NCBI RefSeq assembly: GCF_031458115.1
Contig: NZ_JAVDXV010000013.1
Coordinates: 50,891 to 114,890, forward strand
Direction: 5' to 3'
Source of the DNA: Pelomonas asaccharophilus_A
GTDB lineage: Bacteria; Pseudomonadota; Gammaproteobacteria; Burkholderiales; Burkholderiaceae_C
DNA: 64,000 nt
The notes beneath the pieces are model-generated. The model was not told the DNA's origin and did not search any database. It was given only the letters and a program-made list of their open reading frames with translations. Position numbers and translations under genes: made by a program. Positions 1-8,924 of the stretch are shown piece by piece; positions within the stretch are counted from its first letter, which is position 1, and every line of letters begins with the position of its first letter.

Positions 1-1211
1 CGCTGGGCCTGAAGGCCGGTGTGCCGCTGGGCTTCAACAACAGCTATGCGCTGGCGATGCGCGAGGCCGACGCGGTGCGGCTGGGCATTGCGACGATCTC
101 CGACCTGGCCGCAAAAACCGCAAAGGACACGCCGACGCTGAAGATGGGCCTGTCGCACGAATTCATCGCCCGCGCCGACGGCTGGCCGGCGCTGCAGCGT
201 GCCTACGGCCTGAAGCTGAGCCCCGGTGCCGGGCTGGACCACGGGCTGGCCTATCAGGCGCTGGCCGGTGGCCAGGTGGACCTGATCGACGTCTACACGA
301 CCGATGCGCAACTGGCCCGCCAGCCGGTGCGCGTGCTGCGCGACGACCGCGGTTTCTTCCCGCGCTACGACGCGGTGCTGCTGATGCGCGCCACGCTGGA
401 CGACGCGCCGCTGCAGGCGCTGGCCGGGCGGCTGGACGAGGCACGCATGATCCGGCTGAACGCCGCCGCCGAGTTGGACGGCCGCCCGTTCGCCGACGTC
501 GCGCGCGGTTTTCTCGGTCCGGCGGCGCCCACTGCCGCGCAGGGGCTGACGCAACGTCTGCTGGCACCCGACCTGGCGCGGCTGCTGGGCCAGCATCTGG
601 CGCTGGTGCTGGCGTCGCTGGCCATGGCGGTCGCGCTGGCCGTGCCGCTGGGCATCGCGGCGCACCGCCTGCCGCGGCTGGCCGCGCCGGTGATGGCGGT
701 GGTGGGCCTGCTGCAGACGCTGCCTTCGCTGGCGCTGCTGGCCTTCCTGATCGCGCTGTTGGGCCGCATCGGCTTCGTGCCGGCGCTGCTGGTACTGTTC
801 GTCTACGCGCTGCTGCCCATCGTGCGCAACACGCACGCGGGACTGCAGGCGGTGCCGGACGGGCTGCGCCAGGCGGCGCTGGCCCTGGGCCTCACGCGCG
901 GCCAGGCGCTGCGCGCGGTGGAACTGCCGCTGGCGCTGCCCACGCTGCTGGCCGGCGTGAAGACGGCCGCCGTCACCAACGTGGGCACGGCCACGGTGGC
1001 GGCCTTCGTCGGCGCGGGCGGGCTGGGCGAGCGCATCGTCGCCGGCCTGGCCGTCAACGACAGCGCGCTGATGCTGGCCGGTGCCCTGCCTGCCGCGGGC
1101 CTGGCCATCGTCGTGCAGCTGACTTTCGATGCGTGGGAACGACTGATTTCGCCATGGGCCGCCAGCAACCCTCACAATGGGCCGCGCAGTTCAGGGGGTC
1201 AAGGAGCATGA
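1..1211 (+). CDS. Betaine/choline-type ABC transporter, binding domain fused to permease (5' partial)
   Basis: The frame is open from base 3, so the true start lies outside the window. The first ~165 visible residues resemble an OpuAC/ProX-type periplasmic binding lobe (for example LIDVYTTDAQL and GFFPRYDAVLL). From about residue 190 the chain becomes strongly hydrophobic with several membrane segments and an EAA-type loop (QAALALGLTRGQA, then ELPLALPTL), the site that contacts the ATPase. It is therefore a single-chain importer of quaternary amines with the binding domain before the permease. The ATPase is presumably upstream, outside the window. Its stop (TGA) overlaps the next start as ATGA, so the following binding protein is probably translationally coupled. 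The exact substrate cannot be read from the sequence. Confidence 0.85.
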   Translation, partial: LGLKAGVPLGFNNSYALAMREADAVRLGIATISDLAAKTAKDTPTLKMGLSHEFIARADGWPALQRAYGLKLSPGAGLDHGLAYQALAGGQVDLIDVYTTDAQLARQPVRVLRDDRGFFPRYDAVLLMRATLDDAPLQALAGRLDEARMIRLNAAAELDGRPFADVARGFLGPAAPTAAQGLTQRLLAPDLARLLGQHLALVLASLAMAVALAVPLGIAAHRLPRLAAPVMAVVGLLQTLPSLALLAFLIALLGRIGFVPALLVLFVYALLPIVRNTHAGLQAVPDGLRQAALALGLTRGQALRAVELPLALPTLLAGVKTAAVTNVGTATVAAFVGAGGLGERIVAGLAVNDSALMLAGALPAAGLAIVVQLTFDAWERLISPWAASNPHNGPRSSGGQGA

Positions 1212-2029
1212 ACGCAAGCGTGCGAGCAGGCCTGTGCATGGCCGGATGGCTGGCGGTAGCGACCGCGCAAGCCGCCTGCACGCGCCCCATCAACGTGCCG
1301 ATGGCCGCCATCGGCGTCAGCGTCAACTTCGACGAAAGCAAGGCGGTGGGCATCTATCCGACGCTGCTGCGCGAGGTGGCCGCCAGCACGCGCTGCCAAC
1401 TGGACATGCACAAGGTGCCGCGCGCGCGGCTGCAGACGCTGTTCGACGCTGGCCAAGCCGACATGCTCATCCCCGCCTCAGCCACGCCCGCGCGGGACGC
1501 CATCGCCGAGTTCGTGCCGCTGATCCAGGTGCGCGTGAGCCTGCTGACGCTGGATGCCGACGCCGCCGTGCCGCGCTCGCTGGCCGACCTGCTGGCCCAG
1601 CCCGACTACAAGCTGGCGGTGGTGCGCGGCTTCTCGTTCGGCGCGGCCTACGACGCTACCGTCGCCGCGCTGCGCCAGCGTAACCGGCTCATCGAGGAAC
1701 CCGACCCCAGCGGCGTGGCGCGTGCGCTGCGCCAGGGCCTGGCCCAGGCCACGGTGATGACGGCGTCCATCATGGTCGGCACACTGGTCAACGACACCGA
1801 ACTGCAGCCGCTGCTGAAGCGGCTGCGCATCGAGCCGCTGGAGGAACTGGGCTGGAGCGCCAGCGGCCTGTATCTTTCGCGCCGCGCGCTGGGCGAGGCC
1901 GACCGGCGCACGCTGCGCACGGCCTTCGGGCAGGCGGCGCGCAACGGCCGCATCTGGCAGCTCTTCAACGAGCACCATCCACCCGGCAGCCTGGGCGTCA
2001 GCATCCGGCCGCTGCCCACGCCGCCCTGA
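1208..2029 (+). CDS. Periplasmic substrate-binding protein (SBP_bac_3-like)
   Basis: This 273-residue protein starts at ATG 1208, which overlaps the upstream stop as ATGA. The frame also runs 25 codons further upstream, but only the 1208 start gives a proper signal peptide (MNASVRAGLCMAGW, cleavage near AQAA). The mature part resembles type 2 periplasmic binding proteins of the amino-acid/polar family: an early PTLLREVA helix, an ARLQTLFDAGQADMLIP strand-helix unit and a conserved hinge region. It has no ABC permease of its own class nearby. It may be a solute sensor or an orphan binding protein co-expressed with the betaine-type transporter. The ligand is unknown. Confidence 0.7.
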   Translation: MNASVRAGLCMAGWLAVATAQAACTRPINVPMAAIGVSVNFDESKAVGIYPTLLREVAASTRCQLDMHKVPRARLQTLFDAGQADMLIPASATPARDAIAEFVPLIQVRVSLLTLDADAAVPRSLADLLAQPDYKLAVVRGFSFGAAYDATVAALRQRNRLIEEPDPSGVARALRQGLAQATVMTASIMVGTLVNDTELQPLLKRLRIEPLEELGWSASGLYLSRRALGEADRRTLRTAFGQAARNGRIWQLFNEHHPPGSLGVSIRPLPTPP

Positions 2030-3022
2030 TCAACGCAGCTGCGTGCTGTAGTCCAGCGGCAGCCAGGTCCAGCCCTTGCCGGCCTGGCGCAGCCGGCCCA
2101 TGCCAGGGAAGCTGAAGTGCGAGGCCCCCACCAGGCTGCCGTCCCGCGCCAGTTCGGCAAACACGCGGGCCCGCGCCGCCGCGGCCTGGGGCTCATCGGT
2201 GTCGAACGCGATGGTGATGCCGGGCGACGCCAGCTGCACCGACGCGACGTGGATCAAGTCGCCGATCAGCACCAGACGCTGGCCCTGGCTTTCGACCGCG
2301 TAGATCGCATGGCCCGGCGTGTGGCCCGGTGTCGCAACGGTCCGTACGCCCGGCACGATCTCGCTGTCGCGCTCGAAGGTCTTCAGCCGGCCCGCCTTCA
2401 CATAAGGCTGCAGCGAGGCCTGTGCGCCCTGGAAGAAGCCCTTTTTCTCCTGGGGCGCCGCGTCCAGCTGCGCCTGCGACAGCCAGTACTCGGCCTCGGC
2501 CTTGTGCGCGTGCACAGTGGCGTTGGAGAACAGACGCTGGCCGTCGGCCGCGAGGCCGCCCACGTGGTCGGCGTGCATGTGGGTGATGAGGATGTCGTCC
2601 ACCTGTTCGGACGCGTAGCCGGCCGCGCGGATCTGCTGCATCAGCTTGCCCAGCGTGGGGCCGAAAAGGCCGCCAGCGCCGGCATCCACCAGGACGAGGC
2701 GGCTGCCCGTGTTGATGAGCCAGGCATTGACGGAGGTCTCCAGCGGCGCCGACTGGAAATGCTGCTTCAGCTCGGCCGCGACATGGCCGTGCGGCGCATG
2801 CAGCAGCTGGTCCACCGGCAGTGCGACGGTGCCGTCGCTCAGCGCGGTGATCTCGAAGGCGCCCAGCACCAGCCGGTACCAGCCGGGCGCCTGGGTCTTG
2901 TGCTGCGGCGCGGCAGCCTGGGCGGGTGCAACCCAGGCGGCCGGGGCCAGGCCGGCCAGCCCGATGGCGGCGGCCAATGCCAGGCGGGCGGGGAAACGGG
3001 AAACGAAACTGAGGGCTTGCAT
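2030..3022 (-). CDS. Secreted MBL-fold metallo-hydrolase
   Basis: Metallo-beta-lactamase-fold hydrolase of 330 residues. I chose the start at 3022, 35 codons inside the longest frame, because it gives a signal peptide (MQALSFVSRFPARLALAAA, cleavage after AQA). The zinc-binding signature THMHADHVGG (HxHxDH) is intact. A later GHTPGHA motif supplies another metal histidine, and an IGDLIH strand follows. The layout matches the YtnP/AHL-lactonase-like branch, so a lactone or ester substrate in the periplasm is possible but not shown. It is transcribed divergently from the LysR gene at 3163, across an interval rich in palindromes, so it is the likely regulatory target of that LysR. It converges tail to tail with the binding-protein gene with no gap. 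Confidence 0.85.
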   Translation of the reverse strand: MQALSFVSRFPARLALAAAIGLAGLAPAAWVAPAQAAAPQHKTQAPGWYRLVLGAFEITALSDGTVALPVDQLLHAPHGHVAAELKQHFQSAPLETSVNAWLINTGSRLVLVDAGAGGLFGPTLGKLMQQIRAAGYASEQVDDILITHMHADHVGGLAADGQRLFSNATVHAHKAEAEYWLSQAQLDAAPQEKKGFFQGAQASLQPYVKAGRLKTFERDSEIVPGVRTVATPGHTPGHAIYAVESQGQRLVLIGDLIHVASVQLASPGITIAFDTDEPQAAAARARVFAELARDGSLVGASHFSFPGMGRLRQAGKGWTWLPLDYSTQLR

Positions 3023-3132
3023 CGGTGAGCTTTCTAGCGGCGCGGCGGCCGCTTCGGTGGGTGGGTGTTCGCGAACGGCGCGCATTGTTTTGCTTTGCGC
3101 AATCAAGAACAATCGCTGCGACTGCAAACCAT

Positions 3133-3151
3133 GTTTGCGAAATTCGCAAAC
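3133..3151. promoter_or_regulatory. Perfect 9-bp-arm palindrome, candidate LysR operator
   Basis: The sequence GTTTGCGAA-A-TTCGCAAAC is a perfect inverted repeat with one central base, 12 bases before the LysR start. The same interval also holds GTTCGCGAAC (3067-3076) and TTGCGCAA (3095-3102), which share the TTGCG/TTCGC half-site. LysR proteins bind interrupted palindromes of this kind between divergent genes. The assignment to this LysR is inferred from position. Confidence 0.55.
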
Positions 3152-3162
3152 AACATCGCCTG

Positions 3163-4092
3163 ATGATCGAAGCCCTGGAAACCTTCATTGCCGTTGCCTC
3201 CGCCGGCAACTTCTCGGCCGTCGCGCGGCAGCAGGATGTCGCCGTGTCGTCGGTCACACGCAAGATTGACGCGCTGGAGGCGGAGATCGGCTCCCGGCTG
3301 TTCCATCGCAGCCCGCGCCGGCTGGCGCTCACCGATGCGGGCCAGCAGTTCCTGCCGCGGGCGCGCAACATCCTGGGCGAGCTGGCGGAGGCGCGCGAGG
3401 CCATCGTGGCCGGCGACGCCGAGCCGCGCGGCCTGCTGACGGTGACCGCGCCCACCGCCTTTGGTCGCCGCCACGTGGTGGACGCGCTGGCCAGCTTCCT
3501 GCGCCGCTACCCGGACATCGAGGTGGACCTGCACCTGCAGGACCAGGTCGTGGACCTGTCGGAGCAGCGCATGGACGTCGCGGTCCGCATCGGCCTGCTG
3601 CCCGACAGCGACCTGCACGCCACGCCGCTGGCCCAGGTGCGTCTGGTCACCTGCGCCAGCCCGGCCTACCTGGCCCGCGCCGGCCGCCCCCACGCTCCGG
3701 AAGACCTGCTGCGGCACGACTGCATCACCGTGGCCACGCCGCCGGCACCCGGTTTCGTGTGGCGCTATGCCGGCGTGAACCGCAACCAGCCGCTGCCCGT
3801 ACGCGGCCGCTACCGCACCGATGACAAGGACGGCATGCTGCAGGCCGCGCTGCAGGGCCTGGGCATCGTGCACATCGCGACATGGATGGTGTGCGACCAG
3901 TTGCGCTCCGGCGAGCTGGTGGCGCTGTTTCCCGATGAGGCGACCACGTCACCCGCGCCCGGCCTGCCGGGCATACACGCGGTGCGCCTGCGCGGGCGCA
4001 GCCACGAGACGCGCGCGCGGCTGTTCATCGACCACCTGCGCAGCGAGATCGGCAGCACGCCGTGGTGGGATCTGCAGCTGCAGCCGGCCTAG
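3163..4092 (+). CDS. LysR-family transcriptional regulator
   Basis: This 309-residue protein has an N-terminal winged helix-turn-helix (MIEALETFIAVASAGNFSAVAR, then SSVTRKIDALE). A LysR effector domain follows from about residue 90 (TAPTAFGRRHVV, LHLQDQVVDLSEQRMDVAVRIG). Start 3163 was chosen because the HTH begins directly there; the frame extends 46 codons upstream into the intergenic palindromes. It is divergent from the MBL-fold hydrolase and probably controls it and itself. Its stop overlaps the convergent patatin gene by four bases. The effector is unknown. Confidence 0.9.
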   Translation: MIEALETFIAVASAGNFSAVARQQDVAVSSVTRKIDALEAEIGSRLFHRSPRRLALTDAGQQFLPRARNILGELAEAREAIVAGDAEPRGLLTVTAPTAFGRRHVVDALASFLRRYPDIEVDLHLQDQVVDLSEQRMDVAVRIGLLPDSDLHATPLAQVRLVTCASPAYLARAGRPHAPEDLLRHDCITVATPPAPGFVWRYAGVNRNQPLPVRGRYRTDDKDGMLQAALQGLGIVHIATWMVCDQLRSGELVALFPDEATTSPAPGLPGIHAVRLRGRSHETRARLFIDHLRSEIGSTPWWDLQLQPA

Positions 4093-6314
4093 GGCTGGCC
4101 GAGGAACAGATAGACCGCCTGCGCGCTGGAGCTGGCGCGCCCATAGCCCAGGTACAGCGGCCCCAGCGGCGTGTCCACGCCCAGGAAGATCGCATTGCCA
4201 TGCAGGGTGCCTGCGGTGTTGGGGCCCCGCACCGTGTCGCCGATGCGGCCGGCCTCGGCCGACACGCCGGCAAAAACGCCTTCCAGCAGGCCGGCGCTGC
4301 GCAGCTGGTACGTGTAGATGACCCGTCCGAAGCGCATGCCGCGCCCGACGAACTCGCCGGTGTTGTGGCCCGACAGCTGCAGGAATCCGCCCAGCCATGA
4401 CAACTCGTGCGCAGGCAGATCCTGCTGCCCGCCCAACGCGCCGGCGCCGCCCAGGCCCAGCCTCAGCGTGTGCCGGCACAACGAGTAGGCGCCGCGCAGG
4501 TCCACGCTGAGCTTGCTGTAGGCCGTGCTGGCGCCCAGCGACGGCAGCGAGCGCTGCAGCTTCACGTCAGCCAGATAGCCCGAGCGTGGGAAGCGCAGGC
4601 TGTCCAGCGCGTCCACGCGTAACTGCGCGGTCAGCGCGCCGACCCGCGCCGAAGGGAGGTCGCCGCGAGGCACACCGCCCACCTCGCTGCTGAACCGTGT
4701 CCGGCCATGCAACAGCCCCAGCCTCACCTCGCCCTGCGTGCCCAGCGGCACACCCAGGTCCAGCCCCAGCAGCGCCTGCTTGAGCTTGACGCGCACCAGG
4801 CGCTCGCCGTTGTCATAAAGGTCGAAGGGCTGGCGCTCGTACTTGCCCCAGCCCGACACGAACCAGCGCTGCGCGGCAGACAGAGGCTGGTACCACTCGC
4901 TGCGCAGCCGCTCGGTCTGGCCGATCTGCACGTCGTTGCGCCACTCGGCGCCCAGGTGGTTCAGCCAGGTCCAGCGGTGGCTGGCCGCGGCGTTGAAGTA
5001 GGCATTGCCGGTGAAGTCGGTCGACAGCGCGAGACCAAAGCGCAGGTAGTGCGGCCCCCAGGATTTCTCGGCAACGTCCACCGTCAGCACACGCCCGGTG
5101 CCCGGTTCATCGCCAAGCCGATAACTCACATGCTCGAAGTCGCCGCGGCCGTAGATGCGCTTCAGGTCGCGGTCCGCCACGTCGGCATCGAAGGGCTGTC
5201 CGGCACGGGTCTCCATCGCCGCGAGCACGACATCGGGTTCCACGTGCCGCGTACCGACCACGCGCACCTCGTCGACGCGGTCGTCCCCCGCCGCCACCGC
5301 CGCCATTCGCGCGGCCGCGAAACGCGCATAGCTGGCCGGATCGACGCTGAGTGTTGACAGCGCCTGCGTCGCGGCACGCGCCGCGTGCTCGCCTGCGGCC
5401 ACTGCCTCGGACAGACGGTCAAAATCCACCGTGGTCACGCTGCCAAGGTCGGGCGTCAGCAGCACATCGCGCGGCGTCAGGTCGCTGAGCGACTGAGCCA
5501 CGTTCCTGGCGGTCAGGATGCGCACCATCTGGTCGGCCACCGACAGCAACGACACGATCTGGCGTCGCTGCAGCAGCGGCGTGCCGATGTTGACGGCGAT
5601 GATGACGTCGGCTCCCAGTTTCCGGGCCACGTCGACCGGCAGGTTGCGCACCACGCCGCCATCCACCAGCAAACGCCCCTCGATCTGCACCGGGTTCACG
5701 GCCGCCGGCAAGGCCATGCTAGCCCGCACGGCGTCACTGAGGCTGCCATGGTCCAGCACCACCATCTCGGAGGTGGCGACATCGGTCGCGACCGCCCGAA
5801 AGCGTATCGGCAGGCCGTCGAAGTTCTCCGTGCGCTGGCGCGCGGTCAAGCGGCGCAGCACGGCCTCCAGTGACACGCCGGAGATCGCGCCCTTGGGCAG
5901 CTGAACGCCATCGGGACCCAGACCGATCTCGGGGCCGATGAAGTTGATCTCGTCATCCGCCTTGCGCCGCAGCGGCGTGTCTGCGCGGACGATGTCGCGA
6001 AACAGATCGGCCGTGCGCAGGCCGCTCATCTCCCGCTCGATGTCTTTGACCGGCATACCGCTGGCGTACGCCGCCCCGACGATGGAGCCGGCACTGGTGC
6101 CCACGAGCACATGCACGGGAACGCGCAACTCCTCCAGCACCTTCAGCACGCCCAGGTGCGCTGCGCCCCGCGCGCCCCCACCGGACAACACCAGGCCGAT
6201 TCGCGGCTGCACACCCTCAACCGGCCGCTGCGCCGCCGCGTCGACCGACAGGCCGGCAAGCAGCAAGGCCAGCACACCCACAAGCTCGATCCGAGCGGTA
6301 CACCAGCTCTTCAT
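4089..6314 (-). CDS. Patatin-like phospholipase with POTRA and outer-membrane barrel
   Basis: Autotransporter-like lipase of 741 residues. The start at 6314 gives a signal peptide (MKSWCTARIELVGVLALLLAG). The patatin domain has the oxyanion-hole motif GGGARG (45-50), the nucleophile motif GTSAG (Ser74) and the catalytic Asp in DGG (218-220), so the Ser-Asp dyad is complete. A POTRA-like segment follows at about residues 370-445 (VDEVRVVGTRHVEPDVVLAAM). The C-terminal ~300 residues are BamA/surface-antigen-type beta strands. This is the PlpD-like architecture in which the lipase domain is carried by its own barrel. The frame runs 35 codons further upstream without a signal-like start. It is probably monocistronic, with the tRNA genes upstream. 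Confidence 0.88.
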   Translation of the reverse strand: MKSWCTARIELVGVLALLLAGLSVDAAAQRPVEGVQPRIGLVLSGGGARGAAHLGVLKVLEELRVPVHVLVGTSAGSIVGAAYASGMPVKDIEREMSGLRTADLFRDIVRADTPLRRKADDEINFIGPEIGLGPDGVQLPKGAISGVSLEAVLRRLTARQRTENFDGLPIRFRAVATDVATSEMVVLDHGSLSDAVRASMALPAAVNPVQIEGRLLVDGGVVRNLPVDVARKLGADVIIAVNIGTPLLQRRQIVSLLSVADQMVRILTARNVAQSLSDLTPRDVLLTPDLGSVTTVDFDRLSEAVAAGEHAARAATQALSTLSVDPASYARFAAARMAAVAAGDDRVDEVRVVGTRHVEPDVVLAAMETRAGQPFDADVADRDLKRIYGRGDFEHVSYRLGDEPGTGRVLTVDVAEKSWGPHYLRFGLALSTDFTGNAYFNAAASHRWTWLNHLGAEWRNDVQIGQTERLRSEWYQPLSAAQRWFVSGWGKYERQPFDLYDNGERLVRVKLKQALLGLDLGVPLGTQGEVRLGLLHGRTRFSSEVGGVPRGDLPSARVGALTAQLRVDALDSLRFPRSGYLADVKLQRSLPSLGASTAYSKLSVDLRGAYSLCRHTLRLGLGGAGALGGQQDLPAHELSWLGGFLQLSGHNTGEFVGRGMRFGRVIYTYQLRSAGLLEGVFAGVSAEAGRIGDTVRGPNTAGTLHGNAIFLGVDTPLGPLYLGYGRASSSAQAVYLFLGQP

Positions 6315-6438
6315 GGCGCGCGATGCTAGCAGCGCGCTTCTTGGCGAACAGTGCAACTGCGCGCATGACTCGAATGTGAAGCGCACAAACAGCAACGGCC
6401 TGCGATCCTGGAATCGCAAGCCGTTGAACTGAAAAACT

Positions 6439-6514
6439 TGGTGGGCCCTGTAGGATTCGAACCTACGACCAACGGATTAAGAGTCCGCTGCTCTACCAAC
6501 TGAGCTAAGAGCCC
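6439..6514 (-). tRNA. tRNA-Lys (anticodon CTT)
   Basis: Read on the minus strand this is a 76-nt cloverleaf with encoded CCA. The acceptor stem is GGGCTCT paired with AGGGCCC. The D arm contains TTAGCTCAGTTGGTAGAGC, the anticodon loop is CTCTTAA (anticodon CTT, reading AAG), and the T arm is TAGGTTCGAATCCTA. It lies 77 bases from the second tRNA-Lys in the same orientation. Confidence 0.97.
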
Positions 6515-6590
6515 TAGCTCGATTCAGTTGAGGAGAACTTCAACTGAGCCAATGATTATAGCGCTGATTTTCAATCACCGCCAGAAAATC

Positions 6591-6666
6591 TGGTGGGATG
6601 TGCAGGATTCGAACCTGCGACCAACGGATTAAAAGTCCGCTGCTCTACCGACTGAGCTAACATCCC
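6591..6666 (-). tRNA. tRNA-Lys (anticodon TTT)
   Basis: Minus-strand 76-nt cloverleaf with encoded CCA. The acceptor stem starts GGGATGT, the D arm is TTAGCTCAGTCGGTAGAGC, the anticodon loop is CTTTTAA (anticodon TTT, reading AAA/AAG) and the T arm is CAGGTTCGAATCCTG. It is upstream of the CTT isoacceptor in transcription order. The two probably share one precursor. Its body differs from the neighbour at few positions, so the pair probably arose by duplication. Confidence 0.97.
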
Positions 6667-6742
6667 GTGTCAAGCAGAGCCTGCCATTGTAGGCACGTTT
6701 TTGAGTGCTCCGCAAGAATTTCTAGAAATTCAACGCAAAAAT

Positions 6743-7513
6743 TCAACGAGCAAGAAAAAGCCGTTGCAGTTCAGCGGCGGCACACAGGCCAAAGGTCGCC
6801 GTGACGGTGACGCTGGAACCATAACCATGGCAGTTCAGACTGCCATCAACATCGCAGGCCTCACCCTCTCCTTGCTGCGGCAGGTGCACAGGCTCACGCG
6901 AGTACACGCAAGCGACGCCCATCTTTCCACCGCGCGGCGCGGCATGGTGTTTGCGCAAGCGCTGGCGCAGCGAGGCCAACAGCGGGTCGTGCGTCGTCGC
7001 ACTGAGATCGTCCAGTTGCACACGATGCGGCTCGCGCTTGCCGCCGGCGGCACCGACGGTGACGAAAGGCAGTTGCCGCTCACGCGCCCAGGCCGCAAGC
7101 GCCGCCTTCGCACGCACCTGGTCGCAGCAGTCGATCAGTCCGTCGAACTGAGCATCACCGATCAGCGCCGGCCAGTTGTCCGGCTCAACAAACTCCTCGA
7201 TGACCTGCACGTCACATCCCGGGTGGATGTCGGCGATGCGCAGGCGCAGCGCCTCGGCCTTGGCCATGCCTACCGTGGAGCCCAGCGCCTGGATCTGGCG
7301 GTTGATGTTGGATTCGGAGACCTGGTCCAGGTCGATCAGCGTCAGCGCAGCGGCACCGCTGCGCGCCAGCGCCTCGACAGCCCAGGAACCGACGCCACCC
7401 AGGCCCACGACCGCGAATCTCGCGGCACGCAGGCGCTGGTAGGCGGCATCGCCGTGCAGGCGACGCAGGCCGCCGAAGCGGCGCTCCAGATCAGCTTCGA
7501 GCTGATCCGACAT
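6743..7513 (-). CDS. tcdA: tRNA threonylcarbamoyladenosine dehydratase TcdA
   Basis: E1-like ThiF/MoeB-fold enzyme of 256 residues that cyclises t6A at tRNA position 37 to ct6A using ATP. The nucleotide-binding glycine loop GLGGVGS is at 37-43. IDLDQVSESNINRQIQ, the usual ThiF-family segment, follows. The sulfur-carrier tail of ThiF is absent, as expected for TcdA/CsdL. The start ATG overlaps the cpoB stop by one base (TGATG), so it is the last gene of the tolB-pal-cpoB-tcdA run. It sits just upstream of two tRNA-Lys genes, tRNAs that carry t6A37. Confidence 0.93.
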   Translation of the reverse strand: MSDQLEADLERRFGGLRRLHGDAAYQRLRAARFAVVGLGGVGSWAVEALARSGAAALTLIDLDQVSESNINRQIQALGSTVGMAKAEALRLRIADIHPGCDVQVIEEFVEPDNWPALIGDAQFDGLIDCCDQVRAKAALAAWARERQLPFVTVGAAGGKREPHRVQLDDLSATTHDPLLASLRQRLRKHHAAPRGGKMGVACVYSREPVHLPQQGEGEACDVDGSLNCHGYGSSVTVTATFGLCAAAELQRLFLAR

Positions 7514-8292
7514 CAGCGCAGCGCGGCCAGTCGTTCCTTGGCCGCCTGGGCAGCCTCGGTGCCGGGGTAGGCCTTGATGAGGTCGTCAAGGCTGCGTCGC
7601 GCCGCCTTGTTGTCCTTCAACTCGATCTGGCAATTGGCCAGCGCGAGCAGCGCCTCGGGCGTGCGCGGGTGGTCGGCATTGCCCGAGACGAAGGCCTTGA
7701 AGGTCGCGATGGCGTCCTTGTAGTCACGCTTGCCGTACTGGGCGTTGCCCAGCCAGAAGCGGACCGAATCGGTGTAGCCGCTGGCGGGGTAGCGCTTCAG
7801 GAAGCCGTTCAATGCGGCCACCGCCTCGGCGAAATCGCCGCGACGCACGAGGCCGATGGCGGCTTCGTACTGGCTGCGTTCATCCGGCCCGACCTGGAAC
7901 TCACGCCCATCCAGCGTGACCTTCTGCGGCTCCAACGGCTTGAAGCGCGCTTCAACGGCCTGCGACTGGTCCGTCAGCTTGCGCTGCGTGTCAGACAGGT
8001 CGCGGGCCAGTTGTTCGTTGGCGCCACGCAGGCGGGCGACTTCGGCACGCAACGCATCGATCTGGCCGTTCAGGTCCAACATGCTGCGGCGCAGCGGTTG
8101 AAGCTGCTCCTGGACCAGCGTGTTGAGCTGCTCGGCACGCTGCTTGGCGGCGTCCTCGTTGGCCTGGACCTTCGCACGCAGATCGATGATGGCCTTGCGG
8201 GCTTCGTCATCCTCGAACAAGCCCGCGCGAGCGGGCTGGGCGAACATGACGCCGACCGCGCCGGCGACCAGCGCCAAACGCAGCGCGCGCAT
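7513..8292 (-). CDS. cpoB: Cell division coordinator CpoB (YbgF), Tol-Pal system
   Basis: Periplasmic protein of 259 residues. The start at 8292 gives a signal peptide ending AQPARAG and overlaps the pal stop as TGATG. Residues ~25-105 form a coiled coil (trimerisation, YbgF N-terminal type). The C-terminal half is a run of TPR repeats (YEAAIGLVRRGDFAEAVAALNGFLKRYP, then two similar units). CpoB links Tol-Pal to peptidoglycan synthesis at the septum in Escherichia coli. The position after pal is the canonical one. Confidence 0.92.
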   Translation of the reverse strand: MRALRLALVAGAVGVMFAQPARAGLFEDDEARKAIIDLRAKVQANEDAAKQRAEQLNTLVQEQLQPLRRSMLDLNGQIDALRAEVARLRGANEQLARDLSDTQRKLTDQSQAVEARFKPLEPQKVTLDGREFQVGPDERSQYEAAIGLVRRGDFAEAVAALNGFLKRYPASGYTDSVRFWLGNAQYGKRDYKDAIATFKAFVSGNADHPRTPEALLALANCQIELKDNKAARRSLDDLIKAYPGTEAAQAAKERLAALR

Positions 8293-8825
8293 CACTTGTC
8301 CTTGAGCTCGACGCGGCGGTTCTTGGCCCAAGCTTCTTCGCCACCACCGGTGGCGGCCAGGCGTTCCTTGCCGAAGCTGACGGCTTCGACCTGGGCGGCA
8401 CCGACGCCCAGCAGCGTCAGCGACTTGGCCACGGCTTCGGCACGGCGCTGGCCCAGAGCCAGGTTGTACTCGCGGCCACCGCGCTCGTCGGTGTGGCCTT
8501 CCAGCGTCAGCGCGGCGCGCTTGTTGGCGTTCAGGCGCTTGGCGTGCAGGTCGACCAGCGGGCGGTACTCTTCCTTGACGAGGTCGCTGTCGAAGTCGAA
8601 GTAGATGACGCGCTTGTCCTTGACTTGCTCGGAGTACTGGCTGAACAGGTCAACCGTCGGCACGGCGGTCTGTGCCGGCGCAGCAGGGGTCACGGCCGGT
8701 GCGGGGGCAGCGGCCACGGGCTGACGGGTCTCGACCGGCGCGGGCTCGTCCAGCTTGGTGGTGGAACTGCAACCAGCCAGGGCGGCGGCGGCAATCAGGG
8801 TGAGCGCATAGCGGGTCAGCTTCAT
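8292..8825 (-). CDS. pal: Peptidoglycan-associated lipoprotein Pal
   Basis: Outer-membrane lipoprotein of 177 residues. The lipobox LAGC follows a short signal peptide (MKLTRYALTLIAAAALAGC), a Pro/Ala-rich linker comes next, and then an OmpA-type peptidoglycan-binding domain. That domain shows VIYFDFDSD, the TLEGHTDERGGREYN motif and RRAEAVAKSL. The start at 8825 was chosen because it gives the lipoprotein signal directly; five codons extend upstream. There are 99 bases between it and tolB. Confidence 0.96.
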   Translation of the reverse strand: MKLTRYALTLIAAAALAGCSSTTKLDEPAPVETRQPVAAAPAPAVTPAAPAQTAVPTVDLFSQYSEQVKDKRVIYFDFDSDLVKEEYRPLVDLHAKRLNANKRAALTLEGHTDERGGREYNLALGQRRAEAVAKSLTLLGVGAAQVEAVSFGKERLAATGGGEEAWAKNRRVELKDK

Positions 8826-8924
8826 TCGAGTGGTCTCCACAACAGACAGGGGGGCGGGGAAAAAGGGCCGGCCGTCAAGGGCGCGGGCGCGTGATTGTCC
8901 AACAAGGTGCGATTGATTGCGTCA

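Noticed and set aside
6439..6666. Integration site (att) in the tRNA-Lys pair
   Set aside because: No integrase gene and no duplicated tRNA 3' end were seen near them.
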